Counted from the stretch's first letter, positions 1-12,223 are shown. The stretch: DNA of 64,000 nt from Psococerastis gibbosa (GCA_963971405.1 OZ020488.1:28415089-28479088), one strand, 5' to 3'. Numbers and translations: made by a program. Notes: generated from the sequence alone by a model not told the origin.

Positions 1-68
1 TCATCTGGATCTAGCACTAGCCGATCCTCCAAATTAATTTCTGTTGCCATAGCTACATTGGCGTACAT
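1..68 (-). CDS. Possible coding exon cut by the left edge
   Basis: On the minus strand a frame open to the window edge reads NLEDRLVLDPD near its end. It could start at the ATG at 66-68, or it could be an internal exon beginning at base 40 after an AG (CAACAG then AAATT). The internal option needs a preceding exon in phase 1, which is the phase of the candidate signal-peptide exon at 8533-8569. The pyrimidine tract before that AG is poor and only about 13-22 codons are visible, so no family can be assigned. Chance is a real alternative. Confidence 0.22.
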   Translation of the reverse strand, partial: MYANVAMATEINLEDRLVLDPD

Positions 69-3059
69 TTTAAAAAGGGTGTTGATTACATGCCTAATGC
101 TACGAAATAGCTGATTTTGTGAATTTCCGTTTCATTGTTTTTCTGGAGGACGTTATTGTTTTGCTGACAGACAGTCCTTTTCATCCAAATAGTCATGACT
201 CCGATTGTACCTAAGTATAGTCCGACCCGGTACTGAAGATCACGAAGTTTGAGTTTTTTCGACTTCAAAAATTTATTTTAATTCACAACGTGTTTCATGA
301 TATTCAATTAATAGTACATCATCGCAACTACTGGCAGCGTCAACGGCGGAGAAAATTTGTTTAACAAAAAAAACTAAATGTGTTTATGGGTCGCTTCTTT
401 TTGTCTAAATATGTCACAGGTGTACTAGAATGATTCAGATTCTACTCCTCCAAAAACTTAAGGATGGGCAGATGCGGGATCGGAATTTGCTCAGGGGAGT
501 GTTAACAATTAAAATTGAAAAAAGGAATTGCTTTCATAATGCCCTTTACCATCACCAGACCGTCTTACTAGTATAACTTGTAAGAGATGGTCAATTGTGG
601 ATAATAATAAAAACCAGTGTTTTTTAGTTGAAATTAATGAAATTTGTCACAAACCATAATGTTCAAAATATTTTCCAGGATTTCGGAGGGGTACAACTTA
701 AATTTTTCCGGATTCGTTTCTTCATTACGCTCACAATCTCTGTTTGTTTGTTCTTCTGCTATCGGAATATTTTCGGCACGTTAAATGTTGTGAAAATTGT
801 TTTACTGCGTTGACTTTCTTCATCAAGAGTGAGACGATGAATATCTACTTCCTATTTATACTATTTTCTCGCTGAATAAATTCCACGGTAGCGTCTGCCA
901 TATTAATTACATTAAAATTCGCTAAACCACTTTCAATTCAACTTTATCTAACCTCTGAGCAGCCTTGACCATACACGGCGGCTTCGAGTTTGTCGCGTCA
1001 TATTGCAGTTGTTACTTTATAAATCTCATTGGTCATCAATCAGACATCCCATTGATTCCTGACAATGTCACTCTCACCTCATTGTTTCCATTCTTTTCAT
1101 TTTATTACTGCTGCCACAGAGGAATTCCTCATGTGCATATTTCTTCCATAACTTTCATGTTACATATATACTTTTCACTTTTACTATTCAATTCCGATTA
1201 TGAGGTGGATGTATTTCCTGTATTATTATTTGTTATTGTTGTTGCAATTGTCTGCCAGACTTGGTGAATCAATTGATAAAAGTGCCGATTGATTTTTAAT
1301 TTCAGTACTGCATGTACAATATGCAACGCAAAATTACTTTTAAAATACCACTGTTCGCGGCTGCTGGATGGCATAACTCATAACTACATGGAATCTCATA
1401 AAACGCAACTTAATGTACCTTAGTCAAAACTATCTAGGCCGCATTTTTTTTTTACATTTTTAGTTGAGCTGGACTACCGTTTGTGACTAGCCTAAGGCTT
1501 TTGCTTTGCTTTCGTCCTAGCAGCATTCTTTTCCATAGCTTTGACCTTAGACTGATGGATTCGGCGATACAGTCTGAATGTTGGGTCGGACTGTACAGAG
1601 GACCGGACTGAGCCGAAGATATCGGTAGACTGGACTGTTCGCTCCTCGGTCCAGACCGTCCAACAGTAGCCTAAATAACATCCGATGAACCTTGAAGTAG
1701 GCCCAATGTCAGATTTAGAGTGGGCAACACCACCTGGGTGTTACAACGATCGGGGAGCAATTTTGTTTGACACTGCCAATGACAACAGGGGTAAGGTAGT
1801 GTTCAGAGTCGTTATGTTGCTTGGACAATTGAAAATGGCTGCAGGGGAGCATGGCCGTTGATACTTGATAAGGAAATGGCTTGATGTTTCCGAGTGTGGG
1901 GGCTGTAGCACAACTGCACAAGCCCTTAATTTCTTGTTGGCGAAAGTTATTAAGGTTGTTGTCGTTGTGTCGCCCATTGTTGTGGAAGGCTCTTGACGCA
2001 GATGCGGAACCCTCAGCAAGACAAAGCGTCAACATTTGACCATTGTAAAGGTAACGGAGATCCAGATGACGCAAGTCGAGTGCCTTGCATTAAATACCGT
2101 GAAAGTTCTTTGCATTCGGATGAGACATCGAAATTAGGAGGCAGGACAAAGTCTCCGATGAGACCGTTACATCACATTAGGCATTTTTATGTGTTAATCT
2201 ATGGGACCTGTGCGTTATTCAACGTAGTCTCTTATATTTTACTTTCTCGCAGCTGAAATGATAGCATTTCGTACCCAATCTGAATTCTGAGCTACAGATG
2301 ACATGCGATAATTATCGTAATCAATACGACCCGTAAAGTACTCCATACTGTTCATCATATGTTCACCTCACTCCCCAACAAAGTTGTCTATATTGTCGAA
2401 TCGGCCTGAATCAACTCACCTATAACACCTACCGGTCACATTGTAGTGCCTTCCTGACAGAGTGGAAAGCTTTCCCTGTGAGATGGTATTGGAGCAATTT
2501 TTGGAAATAATCATTTCTCGTCGCTCTCAGTTCATTTGGAATTAGGCGAAATATAAAAAGACACAGATCGTGGGTTCGAGCCCTACAGTCTCCGGTTTTT
2601 CTTGATCATCTATTGTTTATGTAAAGTAATAACAATAATTATTACAATATTCAGTTTAACTAAATGGTTTATGAAGTGTTACTGCTTCCGAGCTGTTCGA
2701 CATTGAACTATCTAATCTACTTTCCGTAAATTTTATAGATGACCCATCAAGGCTGCAAGAACGATTACTTACAGAGGTATGATTGTCATCATAGATCATT
2801 GATTGTAATCCGGAACATCCGAATGTGCATCATCTTTCACTTGATGGAATTATCCTTGACACCTCCATGATAGATCTTTATTTTTATGGATTGTGTCGGA
2901 AATATAACTCGGTTCAGTCGCAATAACGCATTGTGAAATTGCCTTTCATTGCCGTTTTAATTGAATTTAATATTTACCTAATGAGATTCAACAGATGCGG
3001 AATTACCTACTGCGAATTGATAATATTAATTAATTTCGCAAAGTAGCATGTGTTTTAAC
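69..3059. other. Region without a recognisable gene
   Basis: No exon chain, RNA gene or clear transposon was found here. Open frames at 1715-2074 (minus) and 1993-2256 (plus) overlap each other and show no family signature. A tRNA B-box-like stretch (GGGTTCGAGCCC, about 2574-2585) follows an AT-rich sequence without a convincing cloverleaf, so it is more likely SINE debris than a tRNA gene. Confidence 0.5.
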
Positions 3060-3757
3060 CAGTGGCGGCTTGTCCATAAGGGCACTGGGGCTACAGCCCT
3101 CCCAAAATTTCACAGGCAAACAAAGTAATTTCATTTTCATAATAATAATTAAATAATAATATACTAATCTAGATTCTGGAGAAAAATGCAACTGCTAAAA
3201 TTCGGCTATGCTATGGGCGTGCTGGGTGCAACTTTGGGCAATTTTCAATTTAGCCCCGGGTCGCCATGACAACCGAGCAAGGCAAAAGTTAAGAAGATCG
3301 TTCGCACCATTGAAAAGGTGTACACAACTTTTCTCTTATGGACCTTGCAATGCAATTTCTGGCATATGCATTAATACATGGGCAGCGGGGCGGCGCCCCA
3401 AAAATGACTTTATAAATGTTTCGTATTAATAATATCGTTGAATATTGGTATTTTTTTTAAATCATAATTTTAAGAATTATTGTTGAGAAGAGTTTCACTA
3501 TTTTGTCATGAGTGATGATTATTAAACATTTTTTCAAAGAACAATTTTTGACTAGGGAAGTCAGGTTCTGTCCAACGGCCAGGCAAACTCACAATGTAAA
3601 CAAATATTACAAAAATGTAAACAGCGAGTAATAAGACTTGTTTGTTACATCGAAATGCCGAAGAATCTATTTCATATTCAAGTAGTGGTAAGTTATAGGC
3701 TATTACTAGTTAACAATTCGTTGCCCCACCATTTTCATGCACCACGAGCCGCCACTG
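3060..3757. mobile_element. Non-autonomous hAT-type element, perfect 8-bp TSD
   Basis: The ends are inverted repeats: CAGTGGCGGCTTGT on the left and, read inward from the right, CAGTGGCGGCTCGTGG. The element is flanked by identical 8-bp direct repeats GTTTTAAC at 3052-3059 and 3758-3765. An 8-bp target duplication with CAG...CTG ends is the hAT superfamily signature. At about 700 bp it has no open frame resembling a transposase, so it depended on an enzyme encoded elsewhere. The CAGTGGCGG terminus recurs at 36128-36439, so the two probably used the same or a related transposase. Confidence 0.88.
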
Positions 3758-4627
3758 GTTTTAACAGTGCATGTCTGCCTAATAATTTTATGGGATAAAG
3801 CCAAAGGTGACACATGTTTCCGTTTTGAACTATTGGGTAAAAGCAGCGTGGCCAATAATACGACAATAATTTGTTATACGCAGTGACATCAGTCATACTA
3901 TCATAACGGGACTCACAGGGCATGCCTAAATGAGCTGAATACTCGTGCTATAATAAACCGATTAATGTATTATCAAAGTTTATTTATTATGTAGTACAAT
4001 ACGAGTATAGCCACTGTGGAACGAGAATTTAATTAATTTATTCTTTACGTCATGTTGTTTTCCAAAAAATTTCCAAGTTTTCCAAAAATTTGGAAAACTC
4101 CTGTATATAATAAAGGATATAATAAATGATGGTTACCCATTTGTATTACATCCGAGGCCCCGAGTGCTTTTGATTGCAGTGTAGTCTCTTTTCAAATATT
4201 TTTGGAGATTTTTCTAAGATTGTTCCGTGTATGTAGTAGATGAAATTTAATTTAAAAATGAGTGATGTGTGGTTCACATTAGCACCGTATATAGGAAGTA
4301 GAGTTTATCTTTCTTTTCCAATATTATTATTCAGTTTGAATAGCAAAGTAAACAAGTTGAATTAGTTGATGCGAAAGGGGGATGACTTGATATAATATTT
4401 GGTTTGCGGTTACATTATCATGAGTAAGTACGCTTTCACACAAACCAGACCTAGAGGAATGGACCAATTTGCTGCATCTCAGACAATAATGCTATAATTT
4501 CTACGCAATTTATTATGCATGTGGCTTCCGGTTGTTTTCTTGGTTCCCTTAAAGTGGTTTTGTGCTTCTGTATGTAAAATCAATATGTTTTCGGTGTACC
4601 TATTTCCTACGGAACGTACACTCTTAA
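3758..4627. other. AT-rich region, nothing recognised
   Basis: This stretch is AT-rich with only short accidental open frames. There is no repeat match to other parts of the window that I can see. Confidence 0.4.
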
Positions 4628-5256
4628 GGCGGCTATTCCACCGGCGAATTTACTTCATTTGTGATTTTGTAATAGACGTAAAATCACCAAATATGCATTT
4701 TTTTATTTTTACACCTGGTTTTCAACACTGGTTTTCAACAATTGATCACCTTTCTTCAAATGACACGTTATGCGCAAATTTTTGAAATTTGTTTGCATTT
4801 GTTTTTATTAAATTTTGTTTGTATTTGTTTTCTTCCTACACTTATTTAATAACCTAAAATACCCTAATAACAGAACTGAAAAATACGTGATGGCTGCTGA
4901 TATGATTAAAAACAAAGAATGTTCACTTAGTCTGTCACTCCTACTTACATTGGGGATTGCCTACTGTGCCCTTACAAGAAAACACAAGATGCGAAAATCC
5001 CCTGACGTTTGGGTTCGGGATTGGGTGGCAAAAAGGAATGGGATACTCTATTTTTATTAATAAAATTTACAAGAAATTTTATGATTGAAACTATGAAATG
5101 ATTCGTTTGTTCTTCTCAAGAAATTAATTTAAATTATTTATCATCTCTAGACGACGCCATTGTTTAATTTTAGTTTTATTATTGTTTGCAACGCGTGATT
5201 TTACTCTATGATCATAGAGTAAAAAAAAACATCTCAAATCACAAATGAAGTAAAAA
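4628..5256 (+). mobile_element. Decayed PIF/Harbinger element with transposase N-terminus
   Basis: The left end GGCGGCTATTCCACCGG, preceded by TAA, resembles the termini of the Harbinger MITEs elsewhere in the window. The following TTACTTCATTTGTGATTT is repeated in inverted orientation near 5235-5256, so the two ends of one element are present although the right outer terminus is missing. Inside, 4890-5060 encodes a short protein. The stretch at about 5150-5222 (GACGCCATT..TTTAATTTTAG, TTTTACTCTATGATCAT) is shared with the interiors of the elements at 18213-18604 and 38120-38513, tying them to one family. Confidence 0.55.
4890..5060 (+). pseudogene. HARBI1-like transposase fragment
   Basis: The open frame starts at an ATG and runs 56 codons to a stop at 5058-5060. 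Its second half contains a basic stretch followed by VWVRDWVAKR. That matches the conserved N-terminal segment of HARBI1-type PIF/Harbinger nucleases, which commonly have W-V-R/H-x-W followed by basic residues. The DDE catalytic domain that should follow is absent: the next few hundred bases are non-coding and lead into the element's other end. This is therefore an internally deleted copy. The family call rests on this one motif plus the Harbinger-type terminus 260 bp upstream. Confidence 0.45.
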
Positions 5257-5740
5257 ACGACTAGTGTTTTCAGTTGAGAACTTGGAACAAAATTGGCTGT
5301 TTCAAAGCATAGGGTTTACCGCGTCGCGAACGACGCAAACTAAAACCTAATATATTTAATCACAACACCTGATTTAATCTGCAATTCTGAATCGCGAGAT
5401 GCGCAATGAAAGTAACCACGATGCACGGGATGGGGGCCAGTCTAATTTCACACACAAACTGGTAGTTACTACAACTCCCGGTTATATAAACTTTGGGGTC
5501 TGAGAAAGGAAGTAAGTGTATCTGAGCAACATGTTCCTAGAAGACATCAACCAACGTTTTGATTGAGGAAGATTGAAGACTGGGCATGGAGAAATGGAGC
5601 ATCATTGACTGGAAATTAACGTATTGTTTCGTTATGACAGGGAATGGAAAACTATAGGGAACTTCAAGCCTGGAATTCGCTACGCAAGTGCCACAGGAGT
5701 TAGTGTGTCTGGCAAGACTCGTATCTGTACTTGGTTAAGT

Positions 5741-5960
5741 CATGCTTTCGCCTGTTTCATTGCGTTAATGGTAAGCTTGCCTCAGCTTGTCCATTATCGC
5801 TTGTAGCCGCTCTAGGTTGACATCGAGATACCAGTTTGCCAAAAATTCATACGGAAACAATACAAATAATGTCCGAAATCCATGGGGTCGTTGGTATTGG
5901 ACAAGGGGCCTATTAGGCCTGGATCCATAAAAAGTCCTTAAAAAATAACCTCTAACCTCT
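5741..5960 (+). repeat. Dispersed repeat R4, copy 1
   Basis: Shares CATGCTTTCGCCTG, GTTGACATCGAGA, CCAGTTTGCCAA and CCATGGGGTCGTTGG, in the same order, with 40845-41075 and, more diverged, with 22862-23045. A short piece also appears near 59350. No terminal repeats or coding potential were seen, so the class is unknown. Confidence 0.7.
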
Positions 5961-6416
5961 AGTGTGTCTGGCAAGTGGACAATTACTCCCCCCCCCCCCC
6001 CCGCAATACGAAGGCAACGCTAATTTTTTTTATGCACTATGACTAACGAGGGCTTCTTACCTTGTTGCTGTCATTCAGTGTGGAATTTTACTACTAATGC
6101 AATTATTCTTGTCCTAAAATATGACGAGTATTTTCTGCAAAAAAAAAGTATCTACGCGAAGTGTCTTGTTTCATCAATGTGGATGAGTAGTAACTATCTT
6201 CTATCATTTTGGGGAGGGTATCTGTACATTCGAACTAGGGTTACCAACTTTTTTTCTTGGAAATAAAGTATATCTTGGTTTTGAGAAGGTAAAAAAAGTG
6301 TACAGTATTAAAAGAGTAGGCCTAACTATATGACTATTTAAATCAATATTTTTTTTCGATGTTTTCGCAGTGTATAACAGATTTTTAATTTTTTTGAAAA
6401 GTGGAAAAAGCCTCTT

Positions 6417-6612
6417 AAATAAATAAATATTGACTTTTTGTTCTATTACTAAGCCATTACTAATCCCTCTCTTACACTCAACTAGGAAGGCCCGGGACCG
6501 TCTGCTTTACATGCCCTCCGAAGCATGGCCAGAAACTGTAGCAAGTGTGGGACTCGAACCAACAACCTTTCGGGTGAAAGTCGGAGTCTTTACCGCTACT
6601 CTACTTGTCCTG
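6417..6612 (-). mobile_element. tRNA-derived SINE, copy S1
   Basis: Read on the minus strand it has an A-box-like GTAGAGTAGCGGTA, a B-box GGTTCGAGTCCC, a unique middle with GGTCCCGGGCC, and a tail ending in GAACAAAAAGTCAATATTTATTTA. This is the layout of a tRNA-headed SINE with an AT-rich tail. Direct repeats GCCTCTT at 6410-6416 and 6613-6619 are the likely target duplication. At least eight relatives are present in the window. Confidence 0.85.
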
Positions 6613-8532
6613 GCCTCTTCACACTTTAACCTAAATTTATATTAAAAAAAAAACTCTTTCCTGATTAAATGCAACGATGCCCTATTCCTCTCATCCCGCC
6701 ACACCATTTTTGTTTTGTTTCTTTTATGTTCCTGAAAAAGAGTGTTTTTACGTACTCTAATTGACCTCCAGTTTGTAGAGTATGAAGGGTACATGTATGA
6801 AATATTCAGAGTACGGTTGGCATTCCTAATTAGAATAGAGACTTGCATGATGTGAACCTCGAGATTTCAGAATGTTTACATTATTTTTCGATTTTCTTAC
6901 TCTAATGATGTTAGAAATGCATTTTTTGTAATTTTTGTATGACAAGCGTCACAACAAGGCATAAGTGACAAACAATATATGGGAATTAGCCAATGTGTAA
7001 TGTCTGTTTTTGTATAGGATAACTTACTGATGTAGGCGGAGGAGAAATTTATGTTGTAAAAACGACTTCCTATTATTAGCCAGTCAGGTTGTCATCGAAC
7101 GGATAGCCTATTATAACCTGTTTGCTTCTCGCCGCTTTACTCTCGTTTGTCTTTATTCTCTTTATGCCGAATGGCATGTACGCTTTATGAACAGCTGTAT
7201 TAAAATTTAGATCTCGCACGGCGAAAGTTTCCTAGACATACTGTATATGGTATTTCTTGGGCTAGACTAGTTTTATTGACTATTATCTGCAAGGTTATGT
7301 TAGTTAATGCAATGGGCAAGTTTTGTGTAGGAAAATGCTGCGACCAACCCATCAGAGCGAGGCCTACCGTTTTGGATTTCTATAGGCAAGTTGTCCGGAA
7401 GAAACTGATTTATACGTTAGAAGTCCTAGGGACAAAAAGGTGGGTTTTACGAAATGTCTGTCCGTAACTCGGTTTGGGGCCATCTACTCTATAGAATTTT
7501 TGGCATTTTGGCTCAAAAAATATTTTCCAGTGAATTTTGTTCATTTTTTAGATAACTTAATCTTGGTGGTTTTATGCCAAAAAAAAAACAACTAAAAAAA
7601 TGTTTTCTCGTAAATGGCTCCCACGATTTCTTTCAAATTCCCATATATTGTCTTACTTATTAATATAAACAAAACCCATTAGGTCGCATCCCCTTTATTG
7701 TTTGGTTCTGAACGAAAAAAAGGGCTCAATTTTCATGAAAAATGACTAAAAATCTACTTTTTCTGATGAACTATTCTATCGATGCGTTGTAACTTCAGGT
7801 ATGTTTTAGTTGATAAATAAAGTATCCAAACAGAATGGTTTTGGTTTTCACGAAAAAAAGTATTAATTATGGATATGTTACTGGTCTATACCTATTGTAG
7901 GCTGTGCAACTGTCCCATCGATCAATCCAGTGCTTTCGAATAAGGAAAATCTATAGGTGACCGATAGTTATCTATTGAACTATTTGTACCTACATATATT
8001 CCTTGATGTATGGACGAGCTTGTACGTGTTCACTTGTACCGGTTCTTTTATGTGTATGTCAGAACGGTCAGCTGAGGTTACTACTGCTCACGCCTATGAG
8101 GTAGTCCGATCATATCGACCGGGCGTCGAATGTCCTTTCGGAACAGTTCATACTGTAGTATATTAATATATAATATATAAATATATTATATTATACATTT
8201 TATATTATATGTCGAGGTTGTGGTCGTGATGTACTGTTCGTCATTACTACTGGTATAAAATGAGTGCGACCATCCTTCTCTGAATTAAAATCCGGAGGAC
8301 AGTTATAGTTCAGCACTATGGTGCTTAATAATAACTTGACTTCGTAACAGACTCAAAAGTCTGCCCCTCATTTTTTATTGTTAGAAGGACCTTCGGGGCC
8401 GCTCTTAATGCAGGCCTACTTCATGTTAAGCTGTAAAACGAAAACAAATAATTCTCCTATTTACTGGCGAAAATAATATGAAAATCTGTTTGTTATAATA
8501 AATAAAACATAAAAAATGAGAAGAACACTTAC

Positions 8533-8569
8533 CGGCAATTATAATAAAAATCCACGGTGGTGGCTGCAT
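8533..8569 (-). CDS. Candidate first coding exon with signal peptide
   Basis: On the minus strand an ATG at 8567-8569 opens MQPPPWIFIIIA, a short hydrophobic run like the start of a secretion signal. It ends in phase 1 at a consensus donor, CCG|GTAAGT. The sequence upstream (8570-8760) is unusually GC-rich for this window, as a 5' UTR or promoter would be. No downstream exon was confirmed between 1 and 8500; the only phase-compatible candidate is the left-edge exon at 1-40. The gene product is unknown and the exon could be chance. Confidence 0.33.
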
Positions 8570-10694
8570 TGTCGCGATGTTATCCGAGGTATGAACACTA
8601 ACCGTTCTCCAGTACCACTCTAGCCACTATCGGCTAACAACTGAAGGCAGTGGTCGGCTCCTGGAGCGCCTGGACAAGCCCCCCTACATCTTCTGCCGTG
8701 CCTGGATGTCAAGGTCAAATTCCTTCTGCTGCTGTCGAAAAGAGACCTAATGAAGGTGCTATTAGCGTAAAATTTTGTGCCGCAATCTTAGCATTTAGTG
8801 ATTGTTTGTAATTATTTAAACTGTCACGAGACGATAAAATTGAATTTGGTCTCAAATTCTATGCGGCTGGGTCACTGTGACGGCGATACTTCTTTTTATT
8901 GTAGCAATGGATTCGGTCTGGACTGAAAATACTTAGGAAATAATTTAGAAATCGGGGGGAACAGTCCGTCAAACCTTGTAGCATTATATACAATACACAT
9001 TTGTAGAAGATCAAGGAATAATAGAAATTAAAAAAATTTGACTTTCTCGGGATTATTATTGCCCATTTGTGTCTAAATAGGTTCGAGGTAGTGAAGTGAT
9101 AATGGGGGTCTAAAAGGGCCCCCTAGAGATATTCGTGAATCTTAGTTGTGTTTATTTTAGTTAACTTCTAGACTGCCTATTAAATTAATTTTTATTTCCG
9201 TAGCGTAGTTACTTAAATCACAAAGTTATTTTGATATTTCGCCTAATGCTGGATGAAGCGTGTGTACATACAACTGGTTCCGGTCCTGCGCTCGTCCGTT
9301 TCAACTTTCAAGGTATCAGCTTGCCCGTTGTCTCGAGCATCAATAGTGGATGGACGTCTAAACAATATGGTGGCATTCTAAAACATTGCCAATAATGTCT
9401 CAAGTGAAATATGCCAATAATACCTGAGCGCAGAGGAATGGAACAAGTGTTACAAAATAATAATAATTAGGTTACATCGTTTCATATTATTTTTGAGTAA
9501 ATGAAGCCCCTATTTTCTTTTTTCTTTTTTGCACACTGTAGTCCAATTTTCCCTGAAACATAAAATAAATGTCATAATGTGGAATAAATGTTCCAGTACA
9601 TGTTGATGTATAGGACAATATGTGACCGTGACCAACACCAATTCCTAAAATTTCGGGATTCCTTCGACATGACATCCTCAGTGTCCGTGACGATACTACG
9701 AGTTTATGCATAAAAATGCAGAAGAATATTTACAACTACTTTATTACACCTCATTTACGGGTGATATTTATGAGAAATTCAACTTGTAAAAAAAACCGGA
9801 TACTTTCAAATCAAATCAAATATATTCCAATTTTAAAACAATGCAAGTGTACATGAAATGATAAATTGTGCCACTTATGATAAAATAAAAAATTAAAATT
9901 AAATTTAAATAAGCTAAAATAATTTTTTTTTATTTGCTGTAAACTCCAAATGTTAACTTTGTAGAAAGTCTCAACGGGCAGAGGAATTAGGGAAAGAAAA
10001 CATGAACAAATGGACGAAAACGGGATTTGAACCCGATTTGGTACCACCACAAGGTAAAGACTCGAGTTCGAATTGCATTTACCAAATGTAATATTCATGT
10101 CTGGAGATCTTAACATGACGACCCTTTGCATTTGAGTGTAAACAATGTGTTGAGTATCACATAACTTATTGACACAATAAATTGCGTCCTTCGGTTGAAA
10201 TGCAAATAAAATGAACAAGTTCGTTTGATACTAGTTTCCCGTTGTCTATTTAATGAATCGCAAGATTATAATACCAAAGCAAATTATGTGCGCAATATGG
10301 TATTTTTTTTTCTTCAATTACTGTGTACACATTGAAAAATCGACGGCCCTGTCTTTGGTATCATCACCACCATTAAGTGTTTATAAAACAAAATTACATG
10401 CGACTCGTAAGTTATTGTGTATCGTTGATGGAGAGATTGACCCTACGTCAGTTAAGGTGATTTGTTAATGTACGTTTAAGAGAGATTTAGGAGAAAGGCA
10501 TATGCAAGTCATATTGCTTTCGTGGTCGAGTTGTTTTGACAAGTATTTTTCTTAGCTAAGAGCAGCGAGCGTGGACAAGTGACTTGACTTTATCTCACGA
10601 AATTGCCATGTTATATTGCTCGTTATCCAGCATCCACATAGATATTTACATAATTATAAAACTGTCTAATTGCTTATATTGTTTCATATGTTCA
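8570..10694. other. Region without a recognisable gene
   Basis: No coding exon is supported. A minus-strand B-box-like stretch near 10022-10045 (GGGTTCAAATCCC on that strand) lies next to a second tRNA-like piece but no cloverleaf forms, so SINE debris is likely. The open frame at 9811-10218 (minus) is AT-rich and without family features. Confidence 0.4.
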
Positions 10695-11030
10695 GTGTTG
10701 TTTCCAACGCATGCTTTCAGCATTTCTGCTTGAAGCAGCCCTGTCAGCATGGCGGGGGGAGTGAGTCTGTTAACATGAGGCACCCTAAGAGCAGACTCGA
10801 CTGAGTTGACTGTTATAGTTGACTGATTATAGTGGATTCCGAACCACTTGGGGAACATGGTAAAGTCACACGATTAAATCGGAGGTAACCAGGACTCGAC
10901 ACGCACGTAGACTGGCTGGTTTAGTCTCACCTCGTTATCATGTCCCACCATGTTCCCCTGCCAACGCTGTGCACACTAACAAGTTCGCCGCAGTTTGAAA
11001 CATGCTCTGCTCTCATGGATTCAACATAGT
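10695..11030 (-). repeat. Dispersed repeat R2, inverted partner of 11640-12008
   Basis: The reverse complement matches 11640-12008 along nearly its whole length, for example ATGTTGAATCCA, GTGTGCACAGCGTTGGCAGG, GGTCACCTCCGA, GGAATCC..ATAATCAG and GAAATGCTGAAAGCA. The pair encloses about 600 bp that includes a SINE. Further copies lie at 15420-15715, 16095-16378 and 46903-47212. Confidence 0.8.
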
Positions 11031-11144
11031 AACAACAACAAAAAAAAGTTCAGTAACAACTGACACTGCATGACTTTTGTGCGATATACAGGTACGATAT
11101 ACCTTTATGCATAACGAAACGCAACAATAATGACTAAGCTTTCA

Positions 11145-11367
11145 TAAATAAATAAAATAAATAAATATTGACTTTCTGTTCTACTACTAAGCCAACCTAG
11201 TGGAGTTAGGGCTATAAACCCCTCTCTTTCACTCAACTAGGAAGGCCCCGGACCGCCTGCTTTATATGCCCTCCGAAGCATGGCCCGAAAATGTAGTAAG
11301 TGTGGGGCTCGAACTAACAACCTTTCAGTTGAAAGTTGGAGTCTGTACCACTACTCTACATGCCCTG
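11145..11367 (-). mobile_element. tRNA-derived SINE, copy S2
   Basis: Same family as 6417-6612 in the same orientation. It keeps the full middle including AACCTAGTGGAGTTAGGGC, while its B-box (GTTCGAGCCCC) is degenerate. It lies between the two arms of the R2 inverted pair. Confidence 0.8.
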
Positions 11368-11639
11368 TTTGGTTGAGTTTGGTATCGTGTCGGCTCCCTT
11401 TCCAAACCATAAACCCTCTCACTTTGGTTCCACAGCCTCTGAAGGTCTTTTGCTTGCGTGTGGAGTGGCTAGGAAGTGTCCTCGTGGGCAACGGAGCTCC
11501 GGCTGCTGAGGGTCATCCCCTTCTCCATTACATTTAAATTAGGGCATTTATGGCAATTTTGACTAAATTTGTAGAAGTTGCAAGCTTATGTGCTGATCGT
11601 ATTGTCGATTATCAATTTAAACTATATTGACTTTTGCCA

Positions 11640-12008
11640 ACGGCCTTACCATGTTGAATCCATTAGAGCAGAGCATGTTTCAAACTGCGGCAAACTTGGT
11701 AGTGTGCACAGCGTTGGCAGGTGAACATGGTGGGACATGATTACGCGCTGAGACTATACCAATCAGTCTATGTGCGTGTCAAGTCCTGGTCACCTCCGAT
11801 TTACTTTACCATATTCCCCTAATACGGAATCCGCTATAATCAGGAGGTCCATCCTGTCAGTCAACTCTCCTTCATTCCTTCTCCCCGAGGTGAAGGAGTC
11901 TGCCCTTAGGGTGCCTCAAGTTAACAAACAGACTCACTCCCCCCGCCAGGCTGGCAGGGTTGCTTAAAGCAGAAATGCTGAAAGCAGGCGTTGGGTACAA
12001 CAACACTT
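11640..12008 (+). repeat. Dispersed repeat R2, plus-strand copy
   Basis: Inverted partner of 10695-11030. It begins ACGGCCTTACCATGTTGAAT and ends at GGCGTTGGGTACAACAAC. Of the five copies this shows the longest 3' part, including the CTCCCCGAGG segment shared with 46903-47212. Confidence 0.8.
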
Positions 12009-12019
12009 TTGAATCAGTA

Positions 12020-12110
12020 GAATCCGGGATGATATACCGTGGTCATTCTGAAAGCGTACTTCCAAACGTTTCGTCAACATCTGCGGTCGATATCTTCAGT
12101 GGAACTGCGT
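12020..12110 (+). repeat. Dispersed repeat R3, copy 1
   Basis: Carries AATCCGGGATGATA, CCGTGGTC, CTTCCAAACGTTTCG and CATCTTCAGTGG-like blocks shared with 21855-21972 (opposite strand) and 34158-34260. The copy at 21855-21972 shows GGATCCGGGATG at one end and its inverse CATCCCGGATCC at the other, suggesting a small terminal-inverted-repeat element. Confidence 0.6.
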
Positions 12111-12223
12111 AGACTTCCAAGATTGCATCTTGGAGGCTCAACAGCTGGTTCTGCTTTATATTGTAAATTCCATCTCTGCATCGTAATAACAATAATAAGA
12201 ACCGGTCCGAGTTTACTCGAACA

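Larger units (their letters stand above)
5257..8532. other. Repeat-rich region without a gene
   Basis: It holds a copy of a dispersed repeat at 5741-5960, a C-homopolymer at about 5986-6002, a SINE at 6417-6612, a diverged piece of the GTCT-containing TIR element around 7440-7960, and an AT-only self-complementary run at about 8160-8212. None of the open frames shows protein-family features. Confidence 0.5.

Noticed and set aside
1715-2074. 119-codon minus-strand open frame
   Set aside because: It overlaps two other open frames, has no family motif and composition is not coding-like.
2570-2590. tRNA gene suggested by GGGTTCGAGCCC
   Set aside because: No D-arm, anticodon stem or acceptor pairing could be built around it.
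9811-10218. 135-codon minus-strand open frame
   Set aside because: Rich in Phe, Tyr, Leu and Asn as expected from AT-rich DNA, and it overlaps tRNA-like SINE debris.
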